Assembly (NCBI GenBank): GCA_000969725.1
Contig: JXSR01S073186.1
Strand: one strand, 5' to 3'
DNA length: 22,956 bases
Source: Ophiothrix spiculata
Taxonomy: Eukaryota; Echinodermata; Ophiuroidea; Amphilepidida; Ophiotrichidae
Of this stretch, positions 1 through 8,943 are shown piece after piece (within the stretch, counting starts at the first letter, position 1; each line of letters starts with the position of its first letter). The position numbers and the translations under genes were made by a program. Below the pieces are notes generated by a model. The model was given only the letters and a program-made list of their open reading frames with translations, did no database searches and was not told where the DNA came from.

Positions 1-290
1 AAGCAGTTACTATTTTACAAGCACATAATGATCGACTTTTTGAAGCTTTCCCTATACTTTGTATGGTAAATCGGGTGATTTTTTTGGGGAAAATATGTCC
101 TTTTTGAAATGCCTGTATCTCAAAAACGAGCACGGTGACCTATATTTGTTATTTTAGATTCGTTATTAGCACAAATAAATCGACCAAATACTACATTTTT
201 AAGAAAATCAATGAAGAATTTGCAACTTTGGAAAAAAAACTTAATTCCACTATTGTTTAGTTTTTACATTGTTGTTCGTCATGTGTCCGT
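1..290. other. AT-rich non-coding stretch, no gene seen
   Basis: No reading frame of convincing length or composition is present on either strand. The sequence is AT-rich with many short A and T runs. It may be the interior of a larger transposon that continues outside the window, but I see no terminal repeat to prove this. Confidence 0.4.
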
Positions 291-447
291 TAAAAGTACG
301 TTTACTACATTATCCAACTTGTGTCCGTTATGTATACGTTCGTTTGTTGTTTATACGGGGATGTCAGTTTGGCACACGTTCAGATTGTGAAAGTTATGCA
401 CGTTATTCGTACGTTTGGACTCTATACGGTGATGTATGACTGAGTCT
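268..447. mobile_element. Degenerate small inverted-repeat element related to the one at 16512-16658
   Basis: The right end at about 394-447 (a gcacgttattcgtacg block followed by acggtgatgtatgac) closely resembles the right end of the intact short element at 16512-16658. The left end near 270-300 is poorly preserved (gtcatgtgtccgtta, aaagtacgt). I read this as an old, rearranged copy of the same non-autonomous family. The right-end similarity is seen directly; the left boundary is inferred. Confidence 0.45.
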
Positions 448-551
448 TAAAGTGGGTATTGATAGTAGGCTAGCGATGGTGCGACATATGGCACTTATTT
501 GTTTGTTTTTTATCACTTTGATTGGTTTAAAGATTGAGTATAGTGATCAAA

Positions 552-709
552 TAGGGTAGCGCTTTCATTTTCTACTCCCAAGAATGCAAATGAGCCAATT
601 GAATACAATGGCATGCTGTACCGCACATATAACAGGGTACTCAACAACGGAATAAAGCTCATTATCCTCATTTGCATTCTTGGGAGTAGACAATGATAGC
701 GATACCTTA
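552..709. repeat. Foldback (MITE-like) inverted repeat
   Basis: The arms at 572-594 and 667-689 are perfect 23-bp reverse complements (ctactcccaagaatgcaaat core). The match continues outward with scattered mismatches to about 552 and 709, giving arms of about 43 bp around a 72-nt loop. A small ORF spanning it on the minus strand is a by-product of the repeat. No transposase is present, so it is a non-autonomous foldback element or MITE. Confidence 0.75.
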
Positions 710-746
710 AATGGACACTCGTATAACACACTTCACTTCACTCACT

Positions 747-820
747 TGATATCAAATGATTTCCTCCTCATGTGAGTGATCGGAGGAGGGCAACGTTACA
801 GCAGTTTTTTTCCCTCAGTT
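747..820 (-). pseudogene. Relic of a GPCR 3' end (C-terminal tail only)
   Basis: This short stretch aligns with the stop-codon region of the four receptor copies: tgatttcctcctcatgtgag and tgatcgg correspond to tgatttctcttcatgttaat and gatcgg at 3170-3195. Read on the minus strand it gives V-T-L-P-S-S-D-H, matching the family ending V-I-T-L-S-T-S-D-H. The receptor body upstream (higher coordinates) is gone and inverted-repeat sequence follows. It marks an earlier gene copy destroyed by deletion or transposon activity. The fragment is short, so homology rests partly on conserved flank beyond it (about 830-860 matches 6730-6755). Confidence 0.55.
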
Positions 821-865
821 GAAGCCACTTTCACAAATATTTCACATCACACAATGTTCTGTACT

Positions 866-1043
866 AGATAAATGGTGAAACAGAGACCGTTATCAGATAT
901 AATGTATCTTGGTATGGATGGCGAGTCATTAGACTCTCATAAGTCGAGACGCGTAGCGTCGAGACTTATGAGAGTCTAATGACAAGCCATCCCATACCAT
1001 GATACATTATATCTGATAATGGTCTCTGTTGAACCGTTTATCT
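866..1043. repeat. Large near-perfect palindrome (foldback element)
   Basis: Two arms of about 85 bp, 866-950 and 956-1043, are reverse complements with few mismatches. Matching landmarks are agataaa(t/c)ggt outermost, then gagacc(g/a)ttatcagatata, then tcattagactctcataagt near the centre. The spacer is only a few bases. It could extrude as a cruciform or form a long hairpin if transcribed. It has no coding capacity and is typical of a foldback MITE. Confidence 0.8.
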
Positions 1044-2140
1044 GACATACACGACGAGCAGAGGCATACTATTTGAAATTTTAATTAAAAACATAAAGAA
1101 TTTAATGTCTAAATATCTAATAAGTAAAATATCCATAATAATTTAATCTTAAAACACTCCTGTCTCTGGTGATATCTTGTGATTGTGCTAAAGACTACGC
1201 TAAATAGGTAGGACAATAATTATTGAACGATTGAAGCTGATTGATCGATCTAACCAGACCGTGAACTTAATGATGCGTTTTGATAGAAAATAATTGTATG
1301 CCTTTAACACGGTGGTCAGTTATCAATAATAATTGGTGATTATTGAAAAAGGTCGAAGTTTAAATTTATAAACCAATATTTCTAACACCATAAATTTTCT
1401 GTATTCTGTAACACACAAATGACAAATTTCATTACATCGGCCATAGCCAACGCGTTCCTTATGGTACCATCCAGGTACTGCATTGAAGATGCATGACATC
1501 CTTTGGTGAAACATAAGCCATGGGCTCTTGCTGTATGTCTACTATGCTGGAATCGCGTTTCAAATTTAATGTTAGATTCCCTTGATTCCTTTTTTTTAAT
1601 ATTCATATGCCCGTGTTTATTGTTGTGTATATGTAGGCCTATTTGACATTAAAATTAATTATTATGCAAATGAACAAAGCGAAATAATTAACATAGTGAT
1701 ATCCAATTTTAAAATAGCTATTTGATACAATGTGAATCGTATAAACGTGATATTTACCTGATGGTGTTTTAAAATGCAAACAAATACTTTCCAACTCATA
1801 GCTCGAGTGATTTTGATATTTTTTAACGGTTTTACCATTATTACGTAAAACGCTGTCATCAGGTTCGGATCTAATTCTTTAGGCCTAATTGATTTAAATA
1901 TCAAGGTAACCAATTTAATTCGCTGACTTCATGACTTGCATAATAATTGTTGATAATGTCAAACTAGAATCAGTGTTTCTAATCTCGTCTCACATCACTG
2001 CCCAGAACGTTATCTAAATGCTTTGTTTAGATAACAGCTCTAGACCTCATTCTTAAAAATAACGTTCGGGGCAACGAACTTTAAACAAAAGAAACACAAT
2101 GGATAATTTATGAATAGAAAAGGGCTAGACGTGTATATTC
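1044..2140. other. AT-rich intergenic DNA, no gene seen
   Basis: Over about 1.1 kb, the small open frames (63-83 codons) have random-looking composition and no family resemblance. A short hairpin (gttatctaaa / tttagataac) lies at about 2010-2035. The motif taggcctat at about 1635 and a variant near 1880 are short words I associate with echinoderm repeats, but this is weak evidence. Confidence 0.4.
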
Positions 2141-2277
2141 GGTTAAAATCTGCTACCACTTCAGGAAAAAAGGGATTTGGTCACTTCAATTCCAAATGGC
2201 AATCATTATGTAATAATTTATTACACAAAGTCGTGCATGCTTTGGTCAACATTTGGTCAGCAAAACGTATATAAGTA

Positions 2278-2931
2278 TACAGGGTGTCCCAATAAAAACG
2301 CAACGAACTTTGAACTTTTCTTTTGAGTGAACAAAGCATAATTGCGAGCAACCATTAAAATAATATTATATATGTAGAGTGGACCATTGGCTTTTACAAG
2401 ATTTTTGTTTTGTTTAATTTGGATCTCTGAATCAAAAGTTATTGCACATTTTGTAAAGACCCGAAAAATCTTGATGGTCTGATTTGCTAATCTGTAAAGA
2501 TTTACCTTTGGTGACGTAATGGGGCACACGTTGAATTGAAATGGCTAAAACATCACATGATTAGGAGAAGCATCCCGTGAAATCATTTAATGACATAAGG
2601 ACCCAAAATGTTAGGAACAGGTTATGTAAGATTTGTTTGGTTTGATTCTGCGCTAGTTGGTTGCAGAATACTGCCATATTCTCCTCATTTCAAGTTTTGC
2701 ATTTCTTTAGCTAGAATTCTAATCTCATAAATCGGACCAAAGTAGATTTAAAGGGCTTTCTTAAATTCTTCATATCTTTGGGCTGGAGTGGTAAAATTAA
2801 ACGGGACAAAAATCATGTTGTAGAGTAATTATTCCGCTTTTAAAATACATATATTACCATGATTTAATCTTTTGCTTACTATTTTTAATATTTTATATTT
2901 GCTCGTTGCATTAATATTGGGACAAGCTGTA
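2278..2931. mobile_element. 654-bp non-autonomous DNA transposon with TA target duplication
   Basis: Left end tacagggtgtcccaata and right end tattgggacaagctgta are imperfect terminal inverted repeats. Similarity continues inward (gcaacgaac versus gctcgttgc). The element is flanked by TA at 2276-2277 and 2932-2933. The paralogous positions near 6873, 12668 and 17420 are uninterrupted, so those copies serve as empty sites. Internal frames encode no recognisable transposase. The ACAGGGTGTCCC-type end resembles the element at 20159-20458. TA-flanked non-autonomous elements suggest a mariner-like mobiliser, but this is inference. Confidence 0.8.
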
Positions 2932-3030
2932 TAACTTTGTTAATACACAGATAATAATACTCGGTAAAGTTAAGAAACAGTGTGCTTATCATTGTAATTT
3001 TCTGACTAATGTTTTAGCTAGAGAAGTGTA

Positions 3031-3098
3031 GAAATGACAGAGCGTCCAAATTTAATAAACATGACAAACGGGTGGTCTCAGGGTTCAAATCACTGACA
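3031..3098 (+). repeat. tRNA-like (pol III box) remnant downstream of GPCR copy 1
   Basis: A box-A-like atgacagagcgtcc and a box-B-like gggttcaaatcac are separated by about 30 bp, resembling a decayed tRNA or tRNA-derived SINE head. The same block occurs beside all four receptor copies (6995-7052, 12853-12920, 17597-17655), so it was already present in the ancestral unit. No cloverleaf with intact acceptor stem is apparent. It is unlikely to be a functional tRNA. Confidence 0.5.
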
Positions 3099-3183
3099 TG
3101 ACTTAAATTGGTGGCCAACGTTTAGGGAAAAATAAACAAATGCACCTCTTAAGTCTTAACTTATCAAGTGATTTCTCTTCATG

Positions 3184-4184
3184 TTAATGATCGGAAGTGG
3201 ATAATGTGATGACGGGTGTTTCCCTATCAACACTGCCACATGATCGAACACGTGAAATGAGAACCCTCTTTGCCACCTGTTTGAAGGCCGTATTCCGAAG
3301 ATAGTAAATCAACACGTTCATAATTGTAGTTGAAAATACCATCAATTGTGCAATGCACATCAGCCATAAAGATATGTCTCGTCTTGTCAAGTTTTCATAA
3401 ACAAAAAGAGTGACAATCGGTGTCCATCCGACTGAAAGACAGATGGTCATGATGAAAAATGTGGTGAATGCCTTTTTGTCAGATTTCTTGCCGATGGCTC
3501 TTTGTTGAGCAGCAATCTTTGACGCGTGGAATCTTGCTAAAAGAAACAGTCGAAGTAACATCGCCAGAGTTAACAGAAATGGGATGATGCTAAATACCAG
3601 AATAAACACAGTACCGTACCTCTACTCTCCATGATTGATCGATCTGTTGGACCTGTTGTACACGCATGCATACTCGGTGAATAGTATATTGTCCTTCCTG
3701 GCATAAAACAGTTCAATGCTGCCATTGCAAACGCGCAAAACCATACTATTGATGATATCATGAGAGCTCTTTGGACAGTCAGCATTGTTTGATATTGGAA
3801 TGGCCTTGTCACTGCGAAAAAACGTTCAAAATTGACACTCAAGAGGGACATAAGAGAAGAAAAGGAAAACACAATGTTGAAGAATCCAAGGATGACACAA
3901 AAAACATCTCCAAATGGCCATCGGTCGACGACTGTTGCTGAGAAGATCTGCAGAATGTATCCAAATCCTGATCCGAGATCCGCAAGAGTCATTGATGTCA
4001 TGAACACACGAGTAATCGGATTCATCTGTCGAATTTGTTGAAGAACGATAAGTGTCAGGGAATTGGCAAAGATGTTAAGGACGATGATGACGCCTGTTGC
4101 GATGGCCTTGAAAACAAGAAGAGCAGTTGATGCTTGACTATGTGATTCTGACTGTAATGCAAGAGTTTGATTTGTAACATTCAA
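3184..4184 (-). pseudogene. Class A GPCR copy 1, pseudogene (start lost, frameshifted)
   Basis: This is homologous over its full length to the intact receptor at 7143-8135 (about 90% identity by eye). Two clear lesions are present. The codon matching the initiator of the other copies is TTG instead of ATG (4182-4184); the next in-frame ATG lies at the intracellular loop 1/TM2 boundary, so TM1 would be lost. A 5-bp tandem duplication at 3611-3620 shifts the frame at the end of extracellular loop 2, truncating the product before TM5. The rest (TM5-TM7 and the tail, ending in T-S-D-H) remains open in the other frame to a TAA at 3184-3186. Two prolines conserved in copies 2-4 are Gln here (in TM2, and in the loop before TM4). 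Mild divergence suggests recent inactivation. Reading through by use of the TTG is very unlikely given the second lesion. Confidence 0.9.
3611..3620 (-). repeat. 5-bp tandem duplication causing the frameshift in copy 1
   Basis: The + strand reads gtaccgtacc where copies 2, 3 and 4 have a single gtacc followed directly by the loop-2 codons. The spacing from aataaacac to gatctg is five bases longer than in copy 2. This is consistent with replication slippage, or with a footprint left after excision of an element having a 5-bp target duplication. Confidence 0.85.
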
Positions 4185-4208
4185 CTTACATGTGGCTTTG
4201 CTGTCCAA

Positions 4209-4640
4209 CGACGATATTTATCTTCAAGATGAGACTGTAAGCATCCCATTGATTAAATTCCATTTAATCTCATTGGGCAGTCCTTCTTGGTGTATGCAAC
4301 TGATCTTGCCAGTTGCTTAAATGCTTATAATATAAAACTCTGAACACATAGGGCCTAGTGAATAACCCCATGTCACATCTAGCATTTTAAGAGAATAATT
4401 ATATAAAAATCCATCTTAATCATCTTGATGGCATACAACAAAAAGGGTTGAGCCAGTCTGCTTTTAATATGATTAAAATGTTGCACATATTTGAAAAATT
4501 GAAAGGATGAATTAGATCGTAATAATATGAAGTTGACATGGTGATCGTTATTGACGACGCTTCTTTTTTTATTTCGTTTTCAAAACATATTATTAAGACA
4601 TTTATGGTTATAATCTTCAACATATAGACCAATTCGACAG
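4209..4640 (-). repeat. 5' flank of GPCR copy 1 (duplicated)
   Basis: This aligns with 8166-8690 upstream of copy 2. Both contain a tcttcaaga- or tctacaaga-like block just before the gene, a cagttcc / cagtcctt block, and gaagttgacatggtgat with gacgacgc farther out (4530-4562 versus 8603-8635). The outer block also recurs as caaataaagttgaca at about 14979 and caaataaagttgaa at about 19395. No convincing TATA box is visible for this copy. Confidence 0.6.
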
Positions 4641-5275
4641 AACCACTGAGCTCAGTGGACAGAACGGTTACTGCGGTGTCCCCGAAACGGCGATGACGAA
4701 ATGCGGTGTCCCAATATTGGGGGTATTTATCGACCGGTAAATTGGAAAAATTTCATAAAAGCACAATGCATTCTGTCAATTATCAGTAAGGATGATTTTC
4801 AAATATGGATCTAGCATACATGTATGAACAAATACACTATTCCACATATCATTGCTTTTTGAGAGGATATAACTGGAGGTCTGGGGAATCCTTGTGCCAC
4901 TAATCACCATGATCACAGTCCAATCTCACTCTGTATTGTTCAAATCAATGAAAGCGAGCAAGCATGAAGGAATAAGTAGCACCATTTCTGTGTGAATTCA
5001 AAGTATGGTATTGGGTTGGTGACCTACTCAAGTTATGAATTCCATCTCTTGCAAATCATTATGTTAATACACTTTATACATTTTAAAATTGTTTTTCAGG
5101 GTAGTGTGCAATTCCATGGGACATATATAATGCTCTTGTCCATATTAGGATGTAGTTCAAGCATTACTTGTACCATTCAAGTGACAACTGGTTCTCTCAA
5201 TAGAGGGCCAAAACAGTAATCGTTCAGGGGAAGGTCGTGTTTTTTGAGGTGGGGCCCATTTGCGTTACATCTCGA
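4641..5275. other. Intergenic DNA with a perfect 16-bp palindrome; no gene seen
   Basis: ccactgagctcagtgg at 4643-4658 is a perfect palindrome. It is followed by two copies of tgcggtgtccc about 30 bp apart (near 4671 and 4702) and ccaatattgg. The gagctcagtgg stretch resembles a tRNA box A, so this could be a clipped SINE head, but no box B is evident. The rest, to 5275, is AT-rich with only a random 75-codon frame. Confidence 0.35.
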
Positions 5276-5279
5276 TCTC

Positions 5280-5910
5280 ACTCACTTCATCCATACTTAA
5301 CACCTTCCTGGTAATGGTTGATTAGAGTTGATAAATACCTTTATTTGGCTATTATTTTTAATTGATTTGATAGACTATTACATTATCTTCAAAATCATAC
5401 CAGAATTATGACATTTCATACAATTATTGAAAAGTTATGACAAAGTTTGAGGCAAAATGTACATGTCTCATCCACACAATCGGCATTTATGCCTGTTTTC
5501 ATCTCTGGCTAAATTAGCTTATTGACTTCAACTTGTTATTAGCGTTTATGATCAACTTTATTCGGGTTAATTCCAACTTGTTTTTGATCAGCAATAACTA
5601 GCCTTTAAAATCATATCAGATTTATGACACTTCAACGGATTTTTAAGAAGATATGACAGAAAATTTGATGCATAATGTTCACGATGCCTCAACCTCGCCC
5701 TCCTCCACCCCTTGCTTATTAGCTTTAACAGGTTATTAAGTTTAATTAATCACTTCATTCGGGTTCTATTCTTAATTTCTTGAAAGTCAAATAACATGAA
5801 TAAATTGTCTTCAAAATCATACAAAAATTATGACATTTCATTGGATTGTTGAAAATTTTATGACAAAACCTGTTGCATAAATCACTCTCAGTGTAACAAA
5901 TCCACCTTTT
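5280..5910. repeat. Three degenerate tandem repeats of about 210 bp
   Basis: The block aaaatcata(c/t)...ttatgaca(t/c)ttca...(t/a)tatgaca recurs at about 5390-5460, 5609-5680 and 5813-5885. The upstream part of each unit also matches (a ttattagc-like word, attcgggtt, and an a/t-rich run before the core). The period is therefore about 219 then 206 bp. No coding frame follows the period. It looks like a short, old satellite-like array. Confidence 0.6.
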
Positions 5911-6057
5911 ATGGGTGCCCACATTAAAAAGCATGATCGGAAATACATTAAACATGTTAAATATTTGATATGCAATAATCATTCCAGGTTCTGGTCCCTA
6001 GTGTCACCTGTCTTGATCATTCCATCTGTTCATTGGCGTGTCATCTTCGGATGTAAA

Positions 6058-6160
6058 GTGGGTAATGATTAAATTTGGAAGTAGGTTTGCGATGTTGCGA
6101 CATTTGACGACTTATTTGTTTGTTTTTCTATCACTTTAATTGGTTTAATAATTGACGATA
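6058..6160. repeat. Block duplicated from 450-545
   Basis: The segments aaagtgggta, gatg(t/g)tgcgacat, acttatttgtttgtttt and tatcactttaattggttta occur in the same order at 450-530 and at 6055-6150. This marks the outer edge of the duplicated unit that carries copies 1 and 2. No coding content is seen. Confidence 0.65.
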
Positions 6161-6322
6161 GGGATTAAATAAACACTTTCTTCAAATTATTCAATCTTTC
6201 CTCAATTTCACTCATTTTAACACATATTTCACAGAGTGCTTTATTTTGTTACAATTTGCTTCAAGATAAAGTAGATTTATATCTAATTCAAAATGACAAT
6301 TAATATCTAGCACACTAATAAC

Positions 6323-6637
6323 CAGCCCGTAGCCAGGGAGTGCAGTGGGGGCGTCGCACCCCCCCCCCCCAAAAAAAAATGACAATGTACAAAAAAGGTC
6401 CACAAAAAGTCCACCGAAAGAACACCTAAGCACCAAAATACGTAAATAGAGGTCGTTTTTTAATAAAATACAGCACAAAATGCTTGCAAAAGTGCCAAAA
6501 AACTTCTTCTTTTTTCACTTGTCACTTTGTCAAAACCACTAAAATTAGATTAGGGTCGACCAAAACGAAACTTTTCCCTCCAAAAGGTCCACTTTTTGAA
6601 AATCCGCACCCCTTGAAAAATCCTGGCTACGGGCCTG
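6323..6637. mobile_element. MITE of about 315 bp with CAG-CCCGTAGCCAGG ends
   Basis: The left end cagcccgtagccaggg and right end cctggctacgggcctg are inverted repeats, with one mismatch near the tip and mismatch beyond the agccagg core. The interior contains a C12-A9 homopolymer (6359-6379) and several aaaggtccac-type direct repeats, with no transposase. It sits between the duplicated edge at 6058-6160 and the C-terminal relic at 6645. The flanks ctaataac and ctaagaac hint at a short target duplication (CTAA), which is not certain. Confidence 0.7.
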
Positions 6638-6644
6638 CTAAGAA

Positions 6645-6720
6645 CTTATCAAGGGGTTTCTCTTTATGTGATTGATCATCGTGATCGAAAGTGGATAACG
6701 TGATAACAGTTTTGAAGTCA
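6645..6720 (-). pseudogene. Second relic of a GPCR 3' end
   Basis: aacttatcaaggggtttctc, gatcgaaagtggataacgtg and ataacag match the stop-codon region of the receptors (7120-7165). On the minus strand it reads V-I-T-L-S-T-F-D-H, against V-I-T-L-S-T-S-D-H in copy 1. The family stop codon is not preserved and the receptor body is missing. Beyond it, 6725-6760 matches 830-870 beside the other C-terminal relic, so the two relics belong to the same old duplicated segment. Confidence 0.65.
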
Positions 6721-6760
6721 CAATTACAATATTTCACATCACAAACTGCTCTATTTGGTT

Positions 6761-7142
6761 AAAATCTGCTATCACTTCAGGAAAAAATGGGGATTTAGTA
6801 AAATGGCAATCATTATGTATACACATTATACAAAGGTGTGCATGTTTTGGTCATCATTTTTCAACGTATAAGTATCTAACTTTGTTAAAACACAGATGAT
6901 AATACTCGGTAAATTAAGAAACAGTGTGCTTATTATATTTATTTTATTACAGATAATTCGTTTTTCTGACTAATGTTTTAAGCCAGAGAAGTGAAGAGAT
7001 GACAGAGCGTCCAAATTTAATAAACGTGTGGTCTTAGGTTCAAATCACTAACATGGCTTAGATTTTTGGTCAAGCACTTGGCCTCAAGAGAGAAAAAATA
7101 GACATATGCAACCCTTAACTTATCATATGATTTCTCTTTATA
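6761..7142 (-). repeat. 3' flank of GPCR copy 2 with polyadenylation-type signals
   Basis: This is homologous to the flank of copy 1 but without the 654-bp element. On the minus strand, AATAAA occurs at 6943-6948 and 6938-6943, about 200 nt past the stop. An ATTAAA (tttaat on +) lies nearer the gene at about 7016-7021. A pol III-like remnant occupies about 6995-7052. Use of these signals is predicted only. Confidence 0.5.
6995..7052 (+). repeat. tRNA-like remnant downstream of GPCR copy 2
   Basis: gatgacagagcgtcc (box A-like) and taggttcaaatcac (box B-like) are in the same arrangement as at 3031-3098. The spacer is slightly shortened. It is a shared ancestral insertion, not an active tRNA. 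Confidence 0.45.
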
Positions 7143-8135
7143 TTAGTGATCGGAAGTGGATAATGTGATAATGGGTGTTTCCCAATCAACATTGCCACAT
7201 CGTATACGTGAAACGAGTACCCTCTTTGCCAACTGTTTGAAGGCCGTATTCCGAAGATAGTAAATCAACACGTTCAAAATTGTAGTTGAAAATACCATCA
7301 ACTGCGCAATGCACATCAGCCATAAAGATATGTCTCGTCTTGTCAAGTTTTCATAAACAAAAACAGTGACAATCGGTGTCCATCCGACTGAAAGACAGAT
7401 GGTCATGATGAAAAATGTGGTGAATGCCTTCTTGTCAGATTTCTTGCCAATGGCTCTTTCTTGAGCAGCAATCTTTGACGCGTGGAATCTTGCTAAAAGA
7501 AACAGTCGAAGAAACATCGCAAGAGTTAACAGAAATGGGACAATGACAAATAGCAGAATAAACACAGTACCTTTAATATCAATGATTGTTTGATCTGTAG
7601 GACCTGTTGTACACGCATGCATACTTGGTGAATAGTATATTGTCCTTCCTGGCATAAAACAGTTTAAAGCTGCCATTGCAAACGCGCAAAACCATACTGA
7701 TGAAGATATTATCAGAGCTCGCGGGACAGTCATCATTGTTTGATATTGAAATGGTCTTGTCACTGCGAAAAAACGTTCAAAATTGACACTCAAGAGGGAC
7801 ATAAGAGAAGAAAAGGAAAACACAATGTTGAAGAATCCAAGGATGACACAAAAAACATCTCCAAATGGCCATCGGTCGACGACTGTTGCTGAGAAGATCG
7901 GCAGAATGTATCCAAATCCTGATCCAAGATCCGAAATAGTCATTGATGTCATGAACACACGAGTAATCGGATTCATCTGTCGGATTTGTTGAAGAACAAT
8001 AAGTGTCAGAGAATTGGCAAAGATGTTAAGGACGATGATGACGCCTGTTGCGGTGGCCTTGAAAACAAGAAGAGCAGTTGATGCTTGACTGTGTGCTTCT
8101 GACTGTAATTCAATGGTTTGATTTGTAATATTCAT
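7143..8135 (-). CDS. Intronless rhodopsin-type (class A) GPCR, copy 2, 330 aa
   Basis: A seven-transmembrane receptor expected at the cell surface and coupling to G proteins. Rough helices: TM1 22-48 with N41; TM2 58-82 with D69 and P79; TM3 93-119 with C96, then E120-R121-F122 in place of DRY; TM4 139-160 with W148; TM5 189-215 with P200; TM6 236-260 with G-W-T-P at 251-254; TM7 268-293 with N288-V-L-I-Y292, where Val replaces the usual Pro. C96 probably pairs with C175 in extracellular loop 2. The N-terminus has two sequons (N2-I-T, N5-Q-T). Loop 3 is basic (K-K-S-D-K-K). I chose the ATG at 8133-8135 because it aligns with copy 3; an upstream TTG extends the frame but is not a credible start. 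The length is normal for a compact class A receptor. The ligand is unknown: amine-like or chemosensory receptors of an expanded invertebrate family are the closest idea. This is the best candidate for a functional gene here. Confidence 0.92.
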   Translation of the reverse strand: MNITNQTIELQSEAHSQASTALLVFKATATGVIIVLNIFANSLTLIVLQQIRQMNPITRVFMTSMTISDLGSGFGYILPIFSATVVDRWPFGDVFCVILGFFNIVFSFSSLMSLLSVNFERFFAVTRPFQYQTMMTVPRALIISSSVWFCAFAMAALNCFMPGRTIYYSPSMHACTTGPTDQTIIDIKGTVFILLFVIVPFLLTLAMFLRLFLLARFHASKIAAQERAIGKKSDKKAFTTFFIMTICLSVGWTPIVTVFVYENLTRRDISLWLMCIAQLMVFSTTILNVLIYYLRNTAFKQLAKRVLVSRIRCGNVDWETPIITLSTSDH

Positions 8136-8700
8136 CTTGAATGTGGCTTTGCTGTCAAACGACAATTATTTGTCTACAAGACGGGGCTGTACGCTGTTTT
8201 GGATCGGACTTAACAATTACAATCCGTTTGAGAGTACTCCGGCCATGATCAATGTCATTGGACAGTTCCTATCAGTGGTTGGACGTAACCGATCTGGTAA
8301 GTTGCTTAACGACTTCAAAGGTATAATACTACCTTTATTTTTACATTTGATAATATGAGTCACTTTACAACAGGTATAGAAAATTCCTTCATGTTACGTC
8401 ATCGTGTTTCAAAGCGCACAAATTACAGACCAACGACGTTTCAGGAATAATTAGTTTGCATCGAATGAAAAACATTTCGAAGGTTTGGCTGCTTGCTTGT
8501 TTGCTATTAATATGATTGAAGTTTTGGCCCTTAAATGAAATTATATGATTAATACTTTTTTCTTTAAGCAATTGAAAAAATGAATTCAAATTGTAATCAA
8601 ATAAGTTGACATGGTGATAGTTCTTTACGACGCCTCTTTTTATTATTTGAAACATGTTATACACACATTTTTAACCATGTAGATATAGTTTTTAATATTA
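8136..8700 (-). repeat. 5' flank of GPCR copy 2
   Basis: Shared with the upstream region of copy 1 out to about 8690 (gttgacatggtgatagtt, gacgcctcttttt). The segment 8245-8300 (cagttcctatcagtgg, accgatctgg) also matches 14115-14160 upstream of copy 3. No TATA box is obvious. The promoter probably lies here, by position only. Confidence 0.5.
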
Positions 8701-8719
8701 AATTTGCCAATTTATCACT

Positions 8720-8943
8720 CCAGGTTCTACTATATTGCAAGGCTCCATTACATTGTTCCATATATCTCAAACCAGCCTCTTGCCAAATAGAATTTGTACA
8801 GAGTCTGATAATTCTTTCTTGCCGGAGTAAGATTGAACATTTAAACTACATGTATATACAGATCACGATAATGTGAGAATATCATAATTTATAACCAGAG
8901 GTAAAATTAAATAAAATACATTTAATTTCCATTTTTTAAAGGA
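8720..8943 (-). mobile_element. Probable old LINE 3'-region remnant, left part
   Basis: cttgccggagtaagattg, tttaaactacat and gagaatatcataa recur at about 10074-10105 and 9975-9995, so this stretch and the stretch right of the 776-bp element share repeat sequence. The nearby minus-strand reverse-transcriptase relic suggests a LINE origin. The exact class is not determinable. Confidence 0.35.

Larger units (their letters stand above)
2145..3183 (-). repeat. 3' flank of GPCR copy 1 (duplicated block), split by a transposon
   Basis: The outer part (2145-2277) matches 6761-6875 and, more weakly, 12540-12670 and 17310-17420. The inner part (2932-3183) matches 6877-7142, 12670-13014 and 17425-17819. 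Shared landmarks are tttggtcaacat, ataatactcggta and aacagtgtgctt. The 3' flank was therefore duplicated together with the receptor. The AATAAA-type signal seen in the other three copies (tttatt on the + strand) is not preserved here, in keeping with pseudogene status. Confidence 0.75.

Noticed and set aside
513-731. 72-codon minus-strand ORF
   Set aside because: It spans the foldback repeat, so its sequence is partly its own inverted complement. No protein resemblance.
3832-4041. Plus-strand frame M-T-L-K-R-D-I-R-E-E-K-E-N antisense to the receptor, repeated opposite every copy (7783-7992, 13655-13852, 18460-18654)
   Set aside because: It recurs only because the receptor coding strand is conserved. 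It has no own start context, and it falls antisense to TM2-TM3 where codon bias keeps the frame open.
5280-5910. CRISPR-like array
   Set aside because: There are only three copies with a period of over 200 bp, poor identity and AT-rich content in a eukaryotic context. It is a degenerate tandem repeat.
6212-6478. 88-codon minus-strand ORF with a glycine run
   Set aside because: The Gly run comes from the poly-C tract inside the MITE. It is not a gene.
8135-8165. N-terminal extension of receptor copy 2 starting at TTG (and similarly copies 1 and 4)
   Set aside because: Nuclear eukaryotic genes rarely start at TTG, and an ATG aligned among copies 2, 3 and 4 lies 10 codons downstream, directly before the N-glycosylation sites.
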